Assembly (NCBI GenBank): GCA_900547025.1
Contig: UREZ01000045.1
Span: forward strand, 1-13,982
Reading direction: 5' to 3'
DNA: 13,982 bases
Origin: an uncultured Collinsella sp.
GTDB lineage: Bacteria; Actinomycetota; Coriobacteriia; Coriobacteriales; Coriobacteriaceae
In this document: piece after piece, positions 1 through 6,704 of the stretch
How positions within the stretch are numbered: position 1 is the first letter of the stretch
Layout of the letters: each line of letters begins with the position of its first letter
The notes under the pieces: generated by a model
What the model was told of the DNA's origin: nothing
Seen by the model: the letters and a program-made list of their open reading frames with translations, nothing else
Databases searched by the model: none
Position numbers and translations under genes: made by a program

Positions 1-395
1 TGCTTGCCGTGCCGGGGTCGATTTTGTCTCCCGAGTCGCGCGGTACCAACTATCTCATCGCCAACGGGGCCTGCTGCATTGTCGACGAGGAGTCCATCGA
101 GATGGCTATCTCTCGCATATACGGCACCCTGCGCTACTCGCGCCCCGATGCTCCCGGCATTGCCGACCTGAATCCAACACAGCAGACCGTGATGCATGCG
201 CTCATCGCCTCTCCGCTCAAGGTCGACGACATCGCGGCGCTCGTCTCACTCGATGCTGTCGGCGTACTCAAACTCTTGGGTTCGCTTGAACTCGAGGGCC
301 TTATCGAGCGCATGATGGATGGAAGGTATGCGCCCTCCAAGTTTGCCCTTCACGCCCAGACGCCCTTCGGTCACAATGGAAAACGTGTCAATTAG
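1..395 (+). CDS. dprA: DNA-processing protein DprA, C-terminal part (5' end outside the window)
   Basis: This is the 3' end of a gene that begins before the window; the frame reads from base 3. DprA loads RecA onto incoming single-stranded DNA during natural transformation. The first visible residues, LAVPGS, then RGTNYLIANGA, match the end of the DprA Rossmann-like fold, where the family has a conserved PG...GtN.LI..GA pattern. A linker follows, and then a winged-helix-like domain (LNPTQQTVMHAL to LEGLIERMMDGRYAP), which is the usual C-terminal DprA domain. The stop TAG (393-395) lies 14 nt before the trmFO ATG, so the two are probably in one transcript. In Bacillus topA sits between these genes; here it does not. 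The family call is firm. Whether the organism is naturally competent cannot be judged from this window. Confidence 0.9.
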   Translation, partial: LAVPGSILSPESRGTNYLIANGACCIVDEESIEMAISRIYGTLRYSRPDAPGIADLNPTQQTVMHALIASPLKVDDIAALVSLDAVGVLKLLGSLELEGLIERMMDGRYAPSKFALHAQTPFGHNGKRVN

Positions 396-409
396 AAAGG
401 TGTTTGCAG

Positions 410-1747
410 ATGCAGTTCGATCAGGTGACGGTTATCGGTGGCGGTCTGGCGGGTTCGGAATGCGCGATCCAGCTGGCAGACCGCGGGTTTGCCGTAAAGC
501 TGTGCGAGATGCGCCCCCAGGTGAGCTCCCCGGCTCACCATACCGATCACCTGGCAGAGCTCGTCTGCTCCAATTCGTTTAAGTCGACCCGTCCAGATTC
601 CGCTGCTGGCCTACTAAAAGCCGAGCTCGAGCGCTTGGGTTCGGTGCTGCTCGATTGCGCCCATCGCGCGGCTGTTCCCGCCGGTGGCGCCTTGGCGGTC
701 GATCGCGTCAAGTTTTCCGAGTTTGTCGAGGCCGAGGTTGCCGCTCGTCCCAATATCGAGATCGTTCACGGCGAGGTCACGCAGATTCCCGAGGGTCACG
801 TGGTCATTGCCGCCGGCCCGCTGTGTTCACCGGCGCTGAGCGAAGAGGTCATGAAGCTCGTCGGTGGCGACGCCCTTGCGTTCTTCGATGCCGCGGCGCC
901 GATCGTCGATGCCTCCACGCTCGATATGGACGTGCTGTTCTCGCAGTCGCGCTACGAGGAGCAGGGGAGTGGCGACTATCTCAACGCTCCGCTCAACAAG
1001 GAGGAGTACGAGGCCTTTATCGAGGCGCTTACCACGGCCGACCGCGTGGTGCTCAAGGATTTTGAGGGCGGCGATCTGTTCCAGGCCTGCCAGCCTGCCG
1101 AGGAGGTTGCACGCACCGGCAAGGACGCCATTCGCTTTGGCGCCATGAAGCCCGTCGGCCTCATCGATCCGCGTACCGGACGTCGCCCCTGGGCGGCGAT
1201 TCAGCTGCGTGCCGAGAACAAGGAGAAGACCGCCTATAACCTGGTGGGCTTCCAGACCAATCTGACCTTTGGCGAGCAGAAGCGCGTCTTTCATATGGTG
1301 CCGGGCCTGGAGAACGCTGAGTTCTTCCGCTACGGTGTCATGCACCGCAATACCTTTGTCGACGCCCCGCACGTGCTCGATGGCACCTTTGCCGTGCCCG
1401 GCACCGGCGTGCGCCTGGCCGGTCAGATCACCGGCACCGAGGGGTACATGGAAGCCGTGGCGACCGGTCTGCTCGCGGCGCTCAACACCTATGCCGAGGC
1501 TATCGGTGCCGCGGGCGTCGAGTTGCCGCGTGTGGGCGCCCTGGGCGCGCTCGTGGGCTATGCGACCGATCCTGCCACCGTGGGCTATCAGCCCATGCAT
1601 GTCAACTTTGGCCTGGTGCCGCCACTCGAGGATGGTAAGCGCCGCAGCAAGCGCGACCGCTACCAGGCCTATGCGGATCGCGCCCTCGAGGCCCTTGATG
1701 CCTATCTGGCCACTCGCCCCGATCTGTTTGGAGGCGACCGGTCATAG
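410..1747 (+). CDS. trmFO: Methylenetetrahydrofolate--tRNA-(uracil-5-)-methyltransferase TrmFO
   Basis: TrmFO makes 5-methyluridine at position 54 of the tRNA T-loop, using methylenetetrahydrofolate as carbon donor and FADH2 as reductant. The protein is 445 residues, normal for the family. An N-terminal FAD-binding motif, VIGGGLAGSE, is at residues 8-17. The two functionally important cysteines are present: C53 in ELVCSNSFKS and C227 in FQACQPAEE, close to C53 and C226 of the Bacillus enzyme. I chose ATG 410 because AGAAAGG (394-400) lies 9 nt upstream; an in-frame TTG at 404 is only 3 nt from that site. The gene follows dprA and its 3' end carries the GGAGG (1730-1734) that serves the downstream recombinase. 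The last codons are unusual in relation to that gene: see the entry for 1741-1821. Confidence 0.96.
   Translation: MQFDQVTVIGGGLAGSECAIQLADRGFAVKLCEMRPQVSSPAHHTDHLAELVCSNSFKSTRPDSAAGLLKAELERLGSVLLDCAHRAAVPAGGALAVDRVKFSEFVEAEVAARPNIEIVHGEVTQIPEGHVVIAAGPLCSPALSEEVMKLVGGDALAFFDAAAPIVDASTLDMDVLFSQSRYEEQGSGDYLNAPLNKEEYEAFIEALTTADRVVLKDFEGGDLFQACQPAEEVARTGKDAIRFGAMKPVGLIDPRTGRRPWAAIQLRAENKEKTAYNLVGFQTNLTFGEQKRVFHMVPGLENAEFFRYGVMHRNTFVDAPHVLDGTFAVPGTGVRLAGQITGTEGYMEAVATGLLAALNTYAEAIGAAGVELPRVGALGALVGYATDPATVGYQPMHVNFGLVPPLEDGKRRSKRDRYQAYADRALEALDAYLATRPDLFGGDRS
1730..1734 (+). promoter_or_regulatory. Ribosome binding site without a canonical start codon behind it
   Basis: GGAGG lies inside the end of trmFO. 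The downstream recombinase frame (positions 1 modulo 3) is open from 1699. It has GTC at 1741, 6 nt after the GGAGG, and ATA at 1744, 9 nt after it. Neither is a standard start codon, although the spacing is right for both. The site therefore strongly suggests initiation here rather than at the GTG at 1822. Confidence 0.6.
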
Positions 1748-1821
1748 CTTTTGACCTGTACGACACCGTCGACTCGTTTATCGCCTATATCGCACGTGTC
1801 GAGGGACTTTCTCCCAATACG
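1741..1821 (+). other. Probable N-terminal coding extension of the recombinase, lacking a standard start
   Basis: Read in the recombinase frame, these codons give VIAFDLYDTVDSFIAYIARV and then EGLSPNT. This resembles the normal start of the Xer core-binding domain, where a FL.YL..E.GLSPNT pattern precedes the first helix. The stretch therefore looks coding, but it contains no ATG, GTG or TTG in frame. If base 1743 were G instead of C, trmFO would end in TGA (1742-1744) and the recombinase would start with GTG (1741-1743). That would be a classic 4-nt GTGA overlap, 6 nt after GGAGG. The real sequence has TCA TAG instead. Possible explanations are a point mutation, a sequencing error, or initiation at ATA 1744. 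Confidence 0.6.
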
Positions 1822-2664
1822 GTGACGGCCTATGGCTCGAGGCTGGAGCGCTTTGCTGCCTGGTGCGAGCGCGAGGATATCGATGCCTTCGCTGCCGACG
1901 TGCGCACCATTCGTCGCTATCTTGCCGAGCTTTCGCGTGAGCAGGTGGCTCCCCGAACGCTTGCGGCACACCTGTCTGCCGTTCGCTCGCTCTATCGGTG
2001 GATGGCTGCCGAGGGGGTCGTGGAGGGCGATGTGGTCTCGGCAATTTCCTCGCCCAAGCTCCCGCGCGATCTACCCGGTGTGCTGACGACCCAACAAGTG
2101 GAGGCGCTGCTCAAGACGCCTGATACCTCAACACCCGCGGGGCTGCGCGATGCGGCGATGCTCGAGCTGCTCTATGCCTCGGGCGCCCGTATCTCTGAGC
2201 TCGCAGCACTCAATGTGGAGTCCATTGCGTGGTCCGAACGCACGCTGCGCCTGTGGGGCAAGGGGAGCAAAGAACGTATCGTCCCTCTGTATCGTCGTGC
2301 GCTCGAGGCGACGCGTCTCTATATTGAGGAGGGGAGGCCGGAGTTGCTCGCTCAGGCAAAGCGCCGTGACTCCGCTACCGGGCCGCATCCGCTGCTTATA
2401 TCGGCGCGCGGTAATCGCATGAGTGCCGCTATGCTCAGGCGGCGGTTCCATACTCTGGCGACACTCGCCGGCATTCCGGCCGACATCGCCCCGCATGCGA
2501 TGCGCCATACCTTTGCGACCGACTTGCTCGAGGGCGGTGCGGACCTGCGCTCGGTTCAAGAGCTGCTGGGTCATGCGAGCCTGTCCACGACGCAGATCTA
2601 CACGCATCTCACGCCCGATCGGCTTAAGCGGGCCGTGGCTCAAGCCCATCCCCGCGGCGAATAG
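1822..2664 (+). CDS. xerC: Tyrosine recombinase, XerC/XerD type
   Basis: Site-specific recombinase of the Xer family, which resolves chromosome dimers at the dif site near the terminus. Counting from GTG 1822 (280 residues), all six catalytic positions are present with the spacing of E. coli XerD: R123 (GARISEL), K147 (GKGSKER), H225 and R228 (HAMRH), H251 (LGHASL) and the nucleophile Y260 (QIYTH). The N-terminal SAM-like core-binding domain is cut short with this start. GTG 1822 has no good ribosome binding site, and homologous-looking sequence extends upstream to about 1744, so the true protein is probably about 26 residues longer. The coordinates given are the longest frame with a standard start codon. 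Position next to trmFO argues for the XerC name, but XerC and XerD cannot be separated confidently by eye. Confidence 0.88.
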   Translation: MTAYGSRLERFAAWCEREDIDAFAADVRTIRRYLAELSREQVAPRTLAAHLSAVRSLYRWMAAEGVVEGDVVSAISSPKLPRDLPGVLTTQQVEALLKTPDTSTPAGLRDAAMLELLYASGARISELAALNVESIAWSERTLRLWGKGSKERIVPLYRRALEATRLYIEEGRPELLAQAKRRDSATGPHPLLISARGNRMSAAMLRRRFHTLATLAGIPADIAPHAMRHTFATDLLEGGADLRSVQELLGHASLSTTQIYTHLTPDRLKRAVAQAHPRGE

Positions 2665-2682
2665 TGGCTGGTCCGTCCCGCG

Positions 2683-2704
2683 CCGCACTCAGGTGTGTGG
2701 TTTT
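2683..2704 (+). terminator. Weak intrinsic terminator candidate after xerC
   Basis: CCGCAC (2683-2688) can pair with GTGTGG (2695-2700), including one G-U pair, around a 6-nt loop, and TTTT follows at 2701-2704. It lies 18 nt after the xerC stop and just before the rpsB promoter, which is where the dprA-trmFO-xerC transcript should end. The stem is short, so efficiency is doubtful. Confidence 0.4.
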
Positions 2705-2713
2705 GATTGCGGG

Positions 2714-2742
2714 TTGGCAGGAAGAAGCATTCCTGCTATCAT
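2714..2742 (+). promoter_or_regulatory. Sigma-70-type promoter of rpsB-tsf
   Basis: The -35 element TTGGCA (2714-2719) and the -10 element TATCAT (2737-2742) are separated by exactly 17 bp, close to consensus for the housekeeping sigma factor. Transcription would begin near 2748-2750, leaving a leader of about 135 nt before rpsB. A strong promoter is expected for ribosomal protein genes. No experimental start is known to me. Confidence 0.75.
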
Positions 2743-2748
2743 TCATCG

Positions 2749-2883
2749 GGTTGCTTCACGGCAACAGGTTTTTATCACGCACGCGCGGCTACTTCATACC
2801 GTGGTGCCCGGGCTTTGGTAGCACATGTCCGGGTTGGTTTTGGAGGATGACCCCGCGCGGAGGCAAACCACAGGAGGTTTAAC
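2749..2883 (+). promoter_or_regulatory. Structured 5' leader of rpsB, possible autoregulatory element
   Basis: The leader contains several complementary segments seen by eye. GTTGC (2750-2754) pairs with GCAAC (2761-2765). CGCGCGG (2782-2788) pairs with CCGCGCG (2853-2859). CAT plus GTGGTGCC (2795-2797, 2801-2808) pair with GGTAGCAC plus ATG (2817-2827) with one mismatch and one G-U pair. AAACC (2865-2869) can pair either upstream with GGTTT (2836-2840) or downstream with GGTTT (2876-2880); the second choice places the ribosome binding site AGGAGG (2872-2877) in the loop and stem. Leader autoregulation by S2 is established in E. coli; its existence here is inference. Confidence 0.45.
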
Positions 2884-3612
2884 ATGGCTACCAAGATTAA
2901 TATCCGCACCCTGCTCGAGGCCGGCTGCCACTTCGGTCACCAGACCCGTCGCTGGAACCCCAAGATGAAGCCGTTCATCTTCGGTGAGCGCAACGGCATC
3001 TACATCCTCGACCTCAAGCAGACCATCCTCGACGCCGACCAGGCCTATACTTTCGTCAAGAACGTCGCCAAGGGCGGCAACGTGCTGTTCGTCGGCACCA
3101 AGAAGCAGGCTCAGGAGGCCGTCAAGAACGCTGCTGAGCGCGCCAACATGCCTTACATCAACCAGCGTTGGCTCGGCGGTATGCTGACCAACTTCGTTAC
3201 CATCCGCTCCCGCATCAACCGCATGGAGGAGCTCGAGGCCATGGTCGAGGACGGCCGCATGGCAGTGCTCCCCAAGAAGGAGCAGGCTGTTCTCGGTAAG
3301 GAGCTCACCAAGCTCCAGACCAACCTCGGTGGCGCCCGCGACATGAAGGGTCTGCCCCAGGCTCTCTTCGTCATCGACACCAAGCGCGAGGAGAACGCCA
3401 TCAAGGAGGCCCAGCGCCTGAACATCCCCGTCGTCGCCCTGATCGACACCAACTCCGATCCCGACGAGGTCGAGTACGGCATCCCCTGCAACGATGACGC
3501 TATCTCCGCTGTCACCCTTATGTGCGAGCTCATGGCTGACGCCTGCCTCGCTGGCTCCGGCAAGGAGCAGGTCTCCGAGGCCGAGATGGCCGCTGAGCCC
3601 AAGGCCGAGTAA
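2884..3612 (+). CDS. rpsB: 30S ribosomal protein S2
   Basis: S2 is a component of the small ribosomal subunit, binding at the back of the 30S head-body junction. The 242-residue protein opens with the family hallmark pattern LLEAGCHFGHQTRRWNPKM and FIFGERNGIYILDL, followed by LFVGTKKQAQEAV and QRWLGGMLTNF, all typical of bacterial S2. The C-terminus is a short acidic, alanine-rich tail (EAEMAAEPKAE). The start is clear: ATG 2884 with AGGAGGT at 2872-2878. Codon use is very biased (AAG, CTC, ATC, GCC dominate), as expected for a highly expressed gene. It is followed after 45 nt by tsf, with no terminator between them, so rpsB-tsf is one operon, as in most bacteria. Confidence 0.99.
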   Translation: MATKINIRTLLEAGCHFGHQTRRWNPKMKPFIFGERNGIYILDLKQTILDADQAYTFVKNVAKGGNVLFVGTKKQAQEAVKNAAERANMPYINQRWLGGMLTNFVTIRSRINRMEELEAMVEDGRMAVLPKKEQAVLGKELTKLQTNLGGARDMKGLPQALFVIDTKREENAIKEAQRLNIPVVALIDTNSDPDEVEYGIPCNDDAISAVTLMCELMADACLAGSGKEQVSEAEMAAEPKAE

Positions 3613-3657
3613 ATCAGTCTTAGTTAATTCTTTTTCATCTCTTTGAAAGGAACCACA

Positions 3658-4527
3658 ATGGCCCAGATTACCGCCGCTATGGTCAAGCAGCTCCGCGAGA
3701 TGACCGACTCCCCGATGATGGAGTGCAAGAAGGCTCTCGTCGAGGCTGACGGCGACATGGACGCCGCTGTCGACGTTCTGCGCAAGAACGGCCTTGCCAA
3801 GGCTGCCAAGAAGGCTGGCCGTGAGACCAACGAGGGCGCTGTCGCCGCGTTCGTCTCCGAGGATGGCAAGACCGGCGCTCTGCTCGAGCTCTCCTGCGAG
3901 ACCGACTTCGTTGGCTCTAACGCCAAGTTCACCGGCTTTGCTTCCAAGGTCGCTGAGGTTGTCGCTACCACCGAGCCTGCTGACGTCGACGCTCTGCTCG
4001 AGAAGCCGATGGGCGAGGAGACCGTTTCCTCCGAGCTCACCGAGATGATTCACATCATGGGCGAGAACATGAAGATCTCCCGCTTCGCTGCCCGCAAGGC
4101 TGAGAACGGCGCGCTCGCTTCTTACATCCACATGGGTGGTAAGATCGGCGTCCTCGTCGAGTTCGCCTTCGAGAAGGCTGAGACCGCTCAGGCTGAATCC
4201 TTCAAGACCTTCGCTCACGACGTTGCCCTTCAGGTTGCCGCCGTCGCCCCGATCTGCGCTACCCGCGATCAGGTTCCGGCCGAGACCGTCGAGCACGAGA
4301 AGCAGATCTACATGGCTCAGGCTGCCGAGTCCGGTAAGCCCGAGGCTATCCAGGAGAAGATGGCTGTCGGCCGTCTGGAGAAGTTCTACAAGCAGTCCGT
4401 GCTCACCGAGCAGGAGTTCATCAAGGACAGCTCCCTCACCATCAAGAAGTACGCTGAGCAGGTCTCCAAGGAGCTCGGCGACACCATTACCGTCGTTGCC
4501 TTTGACCGTCTGGTCCGTGGCGAGTAA
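3658..4527 (+). CDS. tsf: Elongation factor Ts
   Basis: EF-Ts is the guanine nucleotide exchange factor that recharges EF-Tu from GDP to GTP form in the cytoplasm. The 289-residue length is standard for the long bacterial form. The N-terminal UBA-like domain carries the first family signature, LREMTDSPMMECKKAL (residues 12-27). The second signature, ETDFVGSN (81-88), contains the TDFV stretch that contacts EF-Tu. I chose ATG 3658 because GAAAGGA (3645-3651) lies 6 nt upstream; an in-frame TTG at 3643 overlaps that site and is rejected. Codon bias is as strong as in rpsB. The gene ends in TAA and is followed by a strong terminator 23 nt on. Confidence 0.99.
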   Translation: MAQITAAMVKQLREMTDSPMMECKKALVEADGDMDAAVDVLRKNGLAKAAKKAGRETNEGAVAAFVSEDGKTGALLELSCETDFVGSNAKFTGFASKVAEVVATTEPADVDALLEKPMGEETVSSELTEMIHIMGENMKISRFAARKAENGALASYIHMGGKIGVLVEFAFEKAETAQAESFKTFAHDVALQVAAVAPICATRDQVPAETVEHEKQIYMAQAAESGKPEAIQEKMAVGRLEKFYKQSVLTEQEFIKDSSLTIKKYAEQVSKELGDTITVVAFDRLVRGE

Positions 4528-4534
4528 ATAAGCT

Positions 4535-4543
4535 CTTGTAGTT
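4535..4543 (+). repeat. CTTGTAGTT motif before the tsf terminator
   Basis: The nine bases CTTGTAGTT lie between the tsf stop and its terminator, 7 nt before the stem. The identical nine bases occur at 13008-13016, between the proS stop and its terminator, 9 nt before that stem. Function unknown; it may be chance. Confidence 0.35.
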
Positions 4544-4550
4544 GGTAATG

Positions 4551-4585
4551 AGCAGGCTGTGGGTTTTACTCACAGCCTGCTTTTT
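4551..4585 (+). terminator. Intrinsic terminator of rpsB-tsf
   Basis: AGCAGGCTGTGGG (4551-4563) pairs with CTCACAGCCTGCT (4569-4581), 13 bp with one G-U pair, around a 5-nt TTTTA loop, and runs into TTTTT (4581-4585). This is a strong Rho-independent terminator and separates rpsB-tsf from the pyrH operon. Confidence 0.93.
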
Positions 4586-4606
4586 CATGGCTCTTATCAG
4601 AGCCTT

Positions 4607-4615
4607 TGATATCAT
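4607..4615 (+). promoter_or_regulatory. Extended -10 promoter of the pyrH operon
   Basis: TGATATCAT contains the extended -10 dinucleotide TG, one spacer base and the -10 hexamer TATCAT, the same hexamer as in the rpsB promoter. No good -35 element is visible 16-18 bp upstream, which is usual for extended -10 promoters. Transcription would start near 4622, giving a leader of about 23 nt that includes AAAGGAGG. Its position just after a strong terminator supports the call. Confidence 0.5.
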
Positions 4616-4644
4616 ATTGAGAGTCTAATTAAAGGAGGATCGCT

Positions 4645-5367
4645 TTGTCCGACATCCGATATAAACGCGTGCTTCTTAAGCTTTCCGGCGAAGCACTGAT
4701 GGGCGATGGCCACTATGGCATCGACCCCAAGGTTACCGACCATCTTGCCAAGCAGGTCAAGGAGCTGCTCGCCGTTGGCCATGAGGTCGGCGTCGTTGTC
4801 GGCGGCGGCAATATTTTCCGCGGCATGGCCGGTGCTGCCGGTGGCATGGAGCGTGCTCAGGCCGATTACATGGGTATGCTGGCAACCGTTATGAACGCGC
4901 TTGCCCTTCAGGATGCTTTCGAGCATAACGATGTTCCTTGCCGCGTTATGAGCGCTATCCAGATGAACGAGATTTGCGAGCCCTATATTCGTCGTCGCGC
5001 CATCAACCACCTGTCCAAGGGCAATGTCGTTATCTTCGCCGCCGGTTCGGGCAATCCGTACTTTACGACTGACACCGCCGCGGCCCTTCGTGCCTGCGAG
5101 ATCGGTGCGGAGATTCTGATTAAGGCCACCAAGGTCGACGGTATCTACGACAAGGATCCCGTCAAGTGCGCCGATGCCGTCCGCTTTGACAAGATTACCT
5201 ATCACGAGGTTCTCGTCCGCGGTCTGCAGGTTATGGATTCCACGGCTACGGCACTGTGCCAGGATAACCGTATGCCGATTTTGGTCCTCAACATCGATGG
5301 CGAGGACACCGTCAAGCGCGCGCTTTCGGGTGAGCCCGTCGGCACGCTCGTCTATCAGGAGGATTAA
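4645..5367 (+). CDS. pyrH: UMP kinase
   Basis: PyrH phosphorylates UMP to UDP with ATP, the step after UMP in pyrimidine nucleotide synthesis; the bacterial enzyme is a hexamer of the amino-acid kinase fold. The 240-residue protein shows KLSGEAL (residues 12-18), the glycine-rich GGGNIFRG (53-60), GNPYFTTDT (136-144) and KVDGIYDKDP (163-172), all characteristic of PyrH. The start is TTG 4645, supported by AAAGGAGG (4631-4638) 6 nt upstream; no ATG or GTG fits. The N-terminus MSDIRYKRVLLKLSGEA aligns well with the family. It is the first gene of a long operon, and its 3' end contains the ribosome binding site for frr, 2 nt downstream. Confidence 0.98.
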   Translation: MSDIRYKRVLLKLSGEALMGDGHYGIDPKVTDHLAKQVKELLAVGHEVGVVVGGGNIFRGMAGAAGGMERAQADYMGMLATVMNALALQDAFEHNDVPCRVMSAIQMNEICEPYIRRRAINHLSKGNVVIFAAGSGNPYFTTDTAAALRACEIGAEILIKATKVDGIYDKDPVKCADAVRFDKITYHEVLVRGLQVMDSTATALCQDNRMPILVLNIDGEDTVKRALSGEPVGTLVYQED

Positions 5368-5369
5368 GC

Positions 5370-5906
5370 ATGGCAGAGAACATCACCGCCCATATGGACA
5401 AGTCGCTCGAGTCCCTCAAGCATAACTTCTCCAAGGTTCGTACCGGCCGCGCCAATGCCAACATTCTGTCCGACATCACCGTCGATTATTACGGTGTTCC
5501 CACGCCGGTCACGCAGGTTGCCGCCGTCAAGACCCCCGAGGCCCACATGCTGCTCATCGAGCCGTGGGACAAGGCGCTCATCAATGCTATCGTCAAGGCC
5601 ATCGGCGCTTCCGATCTGGGTATTACCCCCAACTCCGATGGCACCGTCGTTCGTCTTCCGTTCCCGGCTCCCACTGAGGAGCGCCGTCGCGAGCTCGTCA
5701 AGGAGTGCCGCGAGTACGCCGAGCAGGCCAAGGTGTCTATCCGTAACATCCGTCGCGACTTTAACAACAAGCTCGAGCGCGATGAGGAGCTCACCGAGGA
5801 CGATGTCCGTCGCGAGCAGGCCAAGGTCCAGAAGCACACCGATGAGTATGTCTCCAAGGTCGAGGAGCTTCTGAAGGAAAAAGAAGCCGAGGTCATGGAG
5901 ATCTAA
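5370..5906 (+). CDS. frr: Ribosome recycling factor
   Basis: RRF works with EF-G to split post-termination ribosomes into subunits. The protein is 178 residues, a few shorter than the typical 185, with the difference at the N-terminus. The family core is clear: FSKVRTGRANANIL (20-33), the domain II segment DYYGVPTPVTQVA, and the C-terminal helix rich in Lys and Glu, with VRREQAKVQKHTDEYV. The start is ATG 5370, with CAGGAGG inside the end of pyrH. The stop TAA is 1 nt before the GTG start of uppS, so translation of the two is likely coupled; GGAG at 5897-5900 within frr serves uppS. Confidence 0.98.
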   Translation: MAENITAHMDKSLESLKHNFSKVRTGRANANILSDITVDYYGVPTPVTQVAAVKTPEAHMLLIEPWDKALINAIVKAIGASDLGITPNSDGTVVRLPFPAPTEERRRELVKECREYAEQAKVSIRNIRRDFNNKLERDEELTEDDVRREQAKVQKHTDEYVSKVEELLKEKEAEVMEI

Positions 5907-5907
5907 G

Positions 5908-6702
5908 GTGCAATACGACGAGCATAAACTGGTCGAGTACTTTGCCGACGCCCCTGCGGGCGTCGGTTTTTCCGACCTTGACCTCAATAAAATTCCGCAC
6001 CATATCTCGTGCATCATGGACGGCAACGGTCGTTGGGCCACGTCGCGCGGTCTTGCACGCACCGAGGGTCATAAGGCAGGTATCCTCTCGCTGCGCGAGA
6101 TCATTACCGCCTGCGTGCGCCTGGGCGTCGACGTGCTTTCTGCCTATGCGTTTTCTACCGAAAACTGGAACCGTCCGCAGCATGAGGTCAACGTCTTGAT
6201 GCATCTGTTTGCCAAGACGTTTATCGACGAGCTGCCGCTTCTGAAGCGCGAAAATGTGCGTGTTGTCTTTTTGGGCGACATTTCCGCGCTGCCCAAGAAG
6301 ACCCGCGACGTTTTTGAACGCGGTCTTTCCGAGTGCGCCGATCACACCGGTATGACGCTGGCGCTTGCCGTCAACTACGGCGCGCGTGCCGAGATTACCC
6401 GCGCTGTCCGTCAGATTGCACTCGACGCTGCCGCCGGTAAGATCGATCCTGCCGCAATTGATGACGACATGGTGGCTTCCCACCTCTATACCGCCGGCCT
6501 TCCCGATCCTGAGCTTGTGATTCGCACCTCAGGTGAGCTGCGCCTTTCGAACTATCTGTTGTGGCAGGTGGCTTATTCCGAATTCTACGTCACCGATACC
6601 TATTGGCCCGACTTTGATCGTTGGGGCCTTGTCGACGCCATTTTGGCCTATCAGGGCCGTGACCGTAGGTTTGGTGGACTGAGCAAGACCGAGGAGGCTT
6701 AA
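5908..6702 (+). CDS. uppS: Isoprenyl transferase, undecaprenyl diphosphate synthase type
   Basis: A cis-prenyltransferase that condenses isopentenyl diphosphate units onto farnesyl diphosphate to make undecaprenyl diphosphate, the lipid carrier for peptidoglycan. The 264-residue protein has the diagnostic MDGNGRWA motif (37-44, with the catalytic D38), STENWNRP (83-90), and RTSGELRLSN (206-215), which binds the diphosphate. About 30 residues precede the core, more than in many relatives, and this extension encodes a terminator-like hairpin at 5945-5971. The start is GTG 5908, 7 nt after GGAG (5897-5900). No standard start codon occurs between the hairpin and the MDGNG motif, so the hairpin lies inside the coding sequence. 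The neighbours cdsA, dxr and ispG tie it to envelope lipid supply. The exact chain length of the product is not shown by the sequence. Confidence 0.96.
   Translation: MQYDEHKLVEYFADAPAGVGFSDLDLNKIPHHISCIMDGNGRWATSRGLARTEGHKAGILSLREIITACVRLGVDVLSAYAFSTENWNRPQHEVNVLMHLFAKTFIDELPLLKRENVRVVFLGDISALPKKTRDVFERGLSECADHTGMTLALAVNYGARAEITRAVRQIALDAAAGKIDPAAIDDDMVASHLYTAGLPDPELVIRTSGELRLSNYLLWQVAYSEFYVTDTYWPDFDRWGLVDAILAYQGRDRRFGGLSKTEEA
5945..5976 (+). terminator. Terminator-like hairpin with a competing hairpin inside the start of uppS
   Basis: CCGACGCCC (5945-5953) and GGGCGTCGG (5958-5966) form a perfect 9-bp GC-rich stem with loop CTGC, followed at once by TTTTT (5967-5971). This has every feature of an intrinsic terminator, yet it lies in codons 13-22 of uppS. 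GTCGG (5962-5966) can instead pair with CCGAC (5972-5976) across the T-tract, which would exclude the terminator stem. A translating ribosome would also melt it. Whether it terminates in the cell is inference. Confidence 0.6.
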
Positions 6703-6704
6703 TC

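Noticed and set aside
827..1600. A 257-codon minus-strand frame opposite trmFO
   Set aside because: Shadow of trmFO codon bias; no plausible ribosome binding site or domain.
2794..4296. A 500-codon open frame on the minus strand opposite rpsB and tsf
   Set aside because: It mirrors the extremely biased codons of two ribosomal-type genes, is low in complexity (rich in L, G, D, V, E) and has no family resemblance.
4589..4604. Small hairpin GGCTCT-TATC-AGAGCC between the tsf terminator and pyrH
   Set aside because: Six base pairs followed by only TTT; it precedes the predicted pyrH transcription start and follows a much stronger terminator, so no role can be supported.
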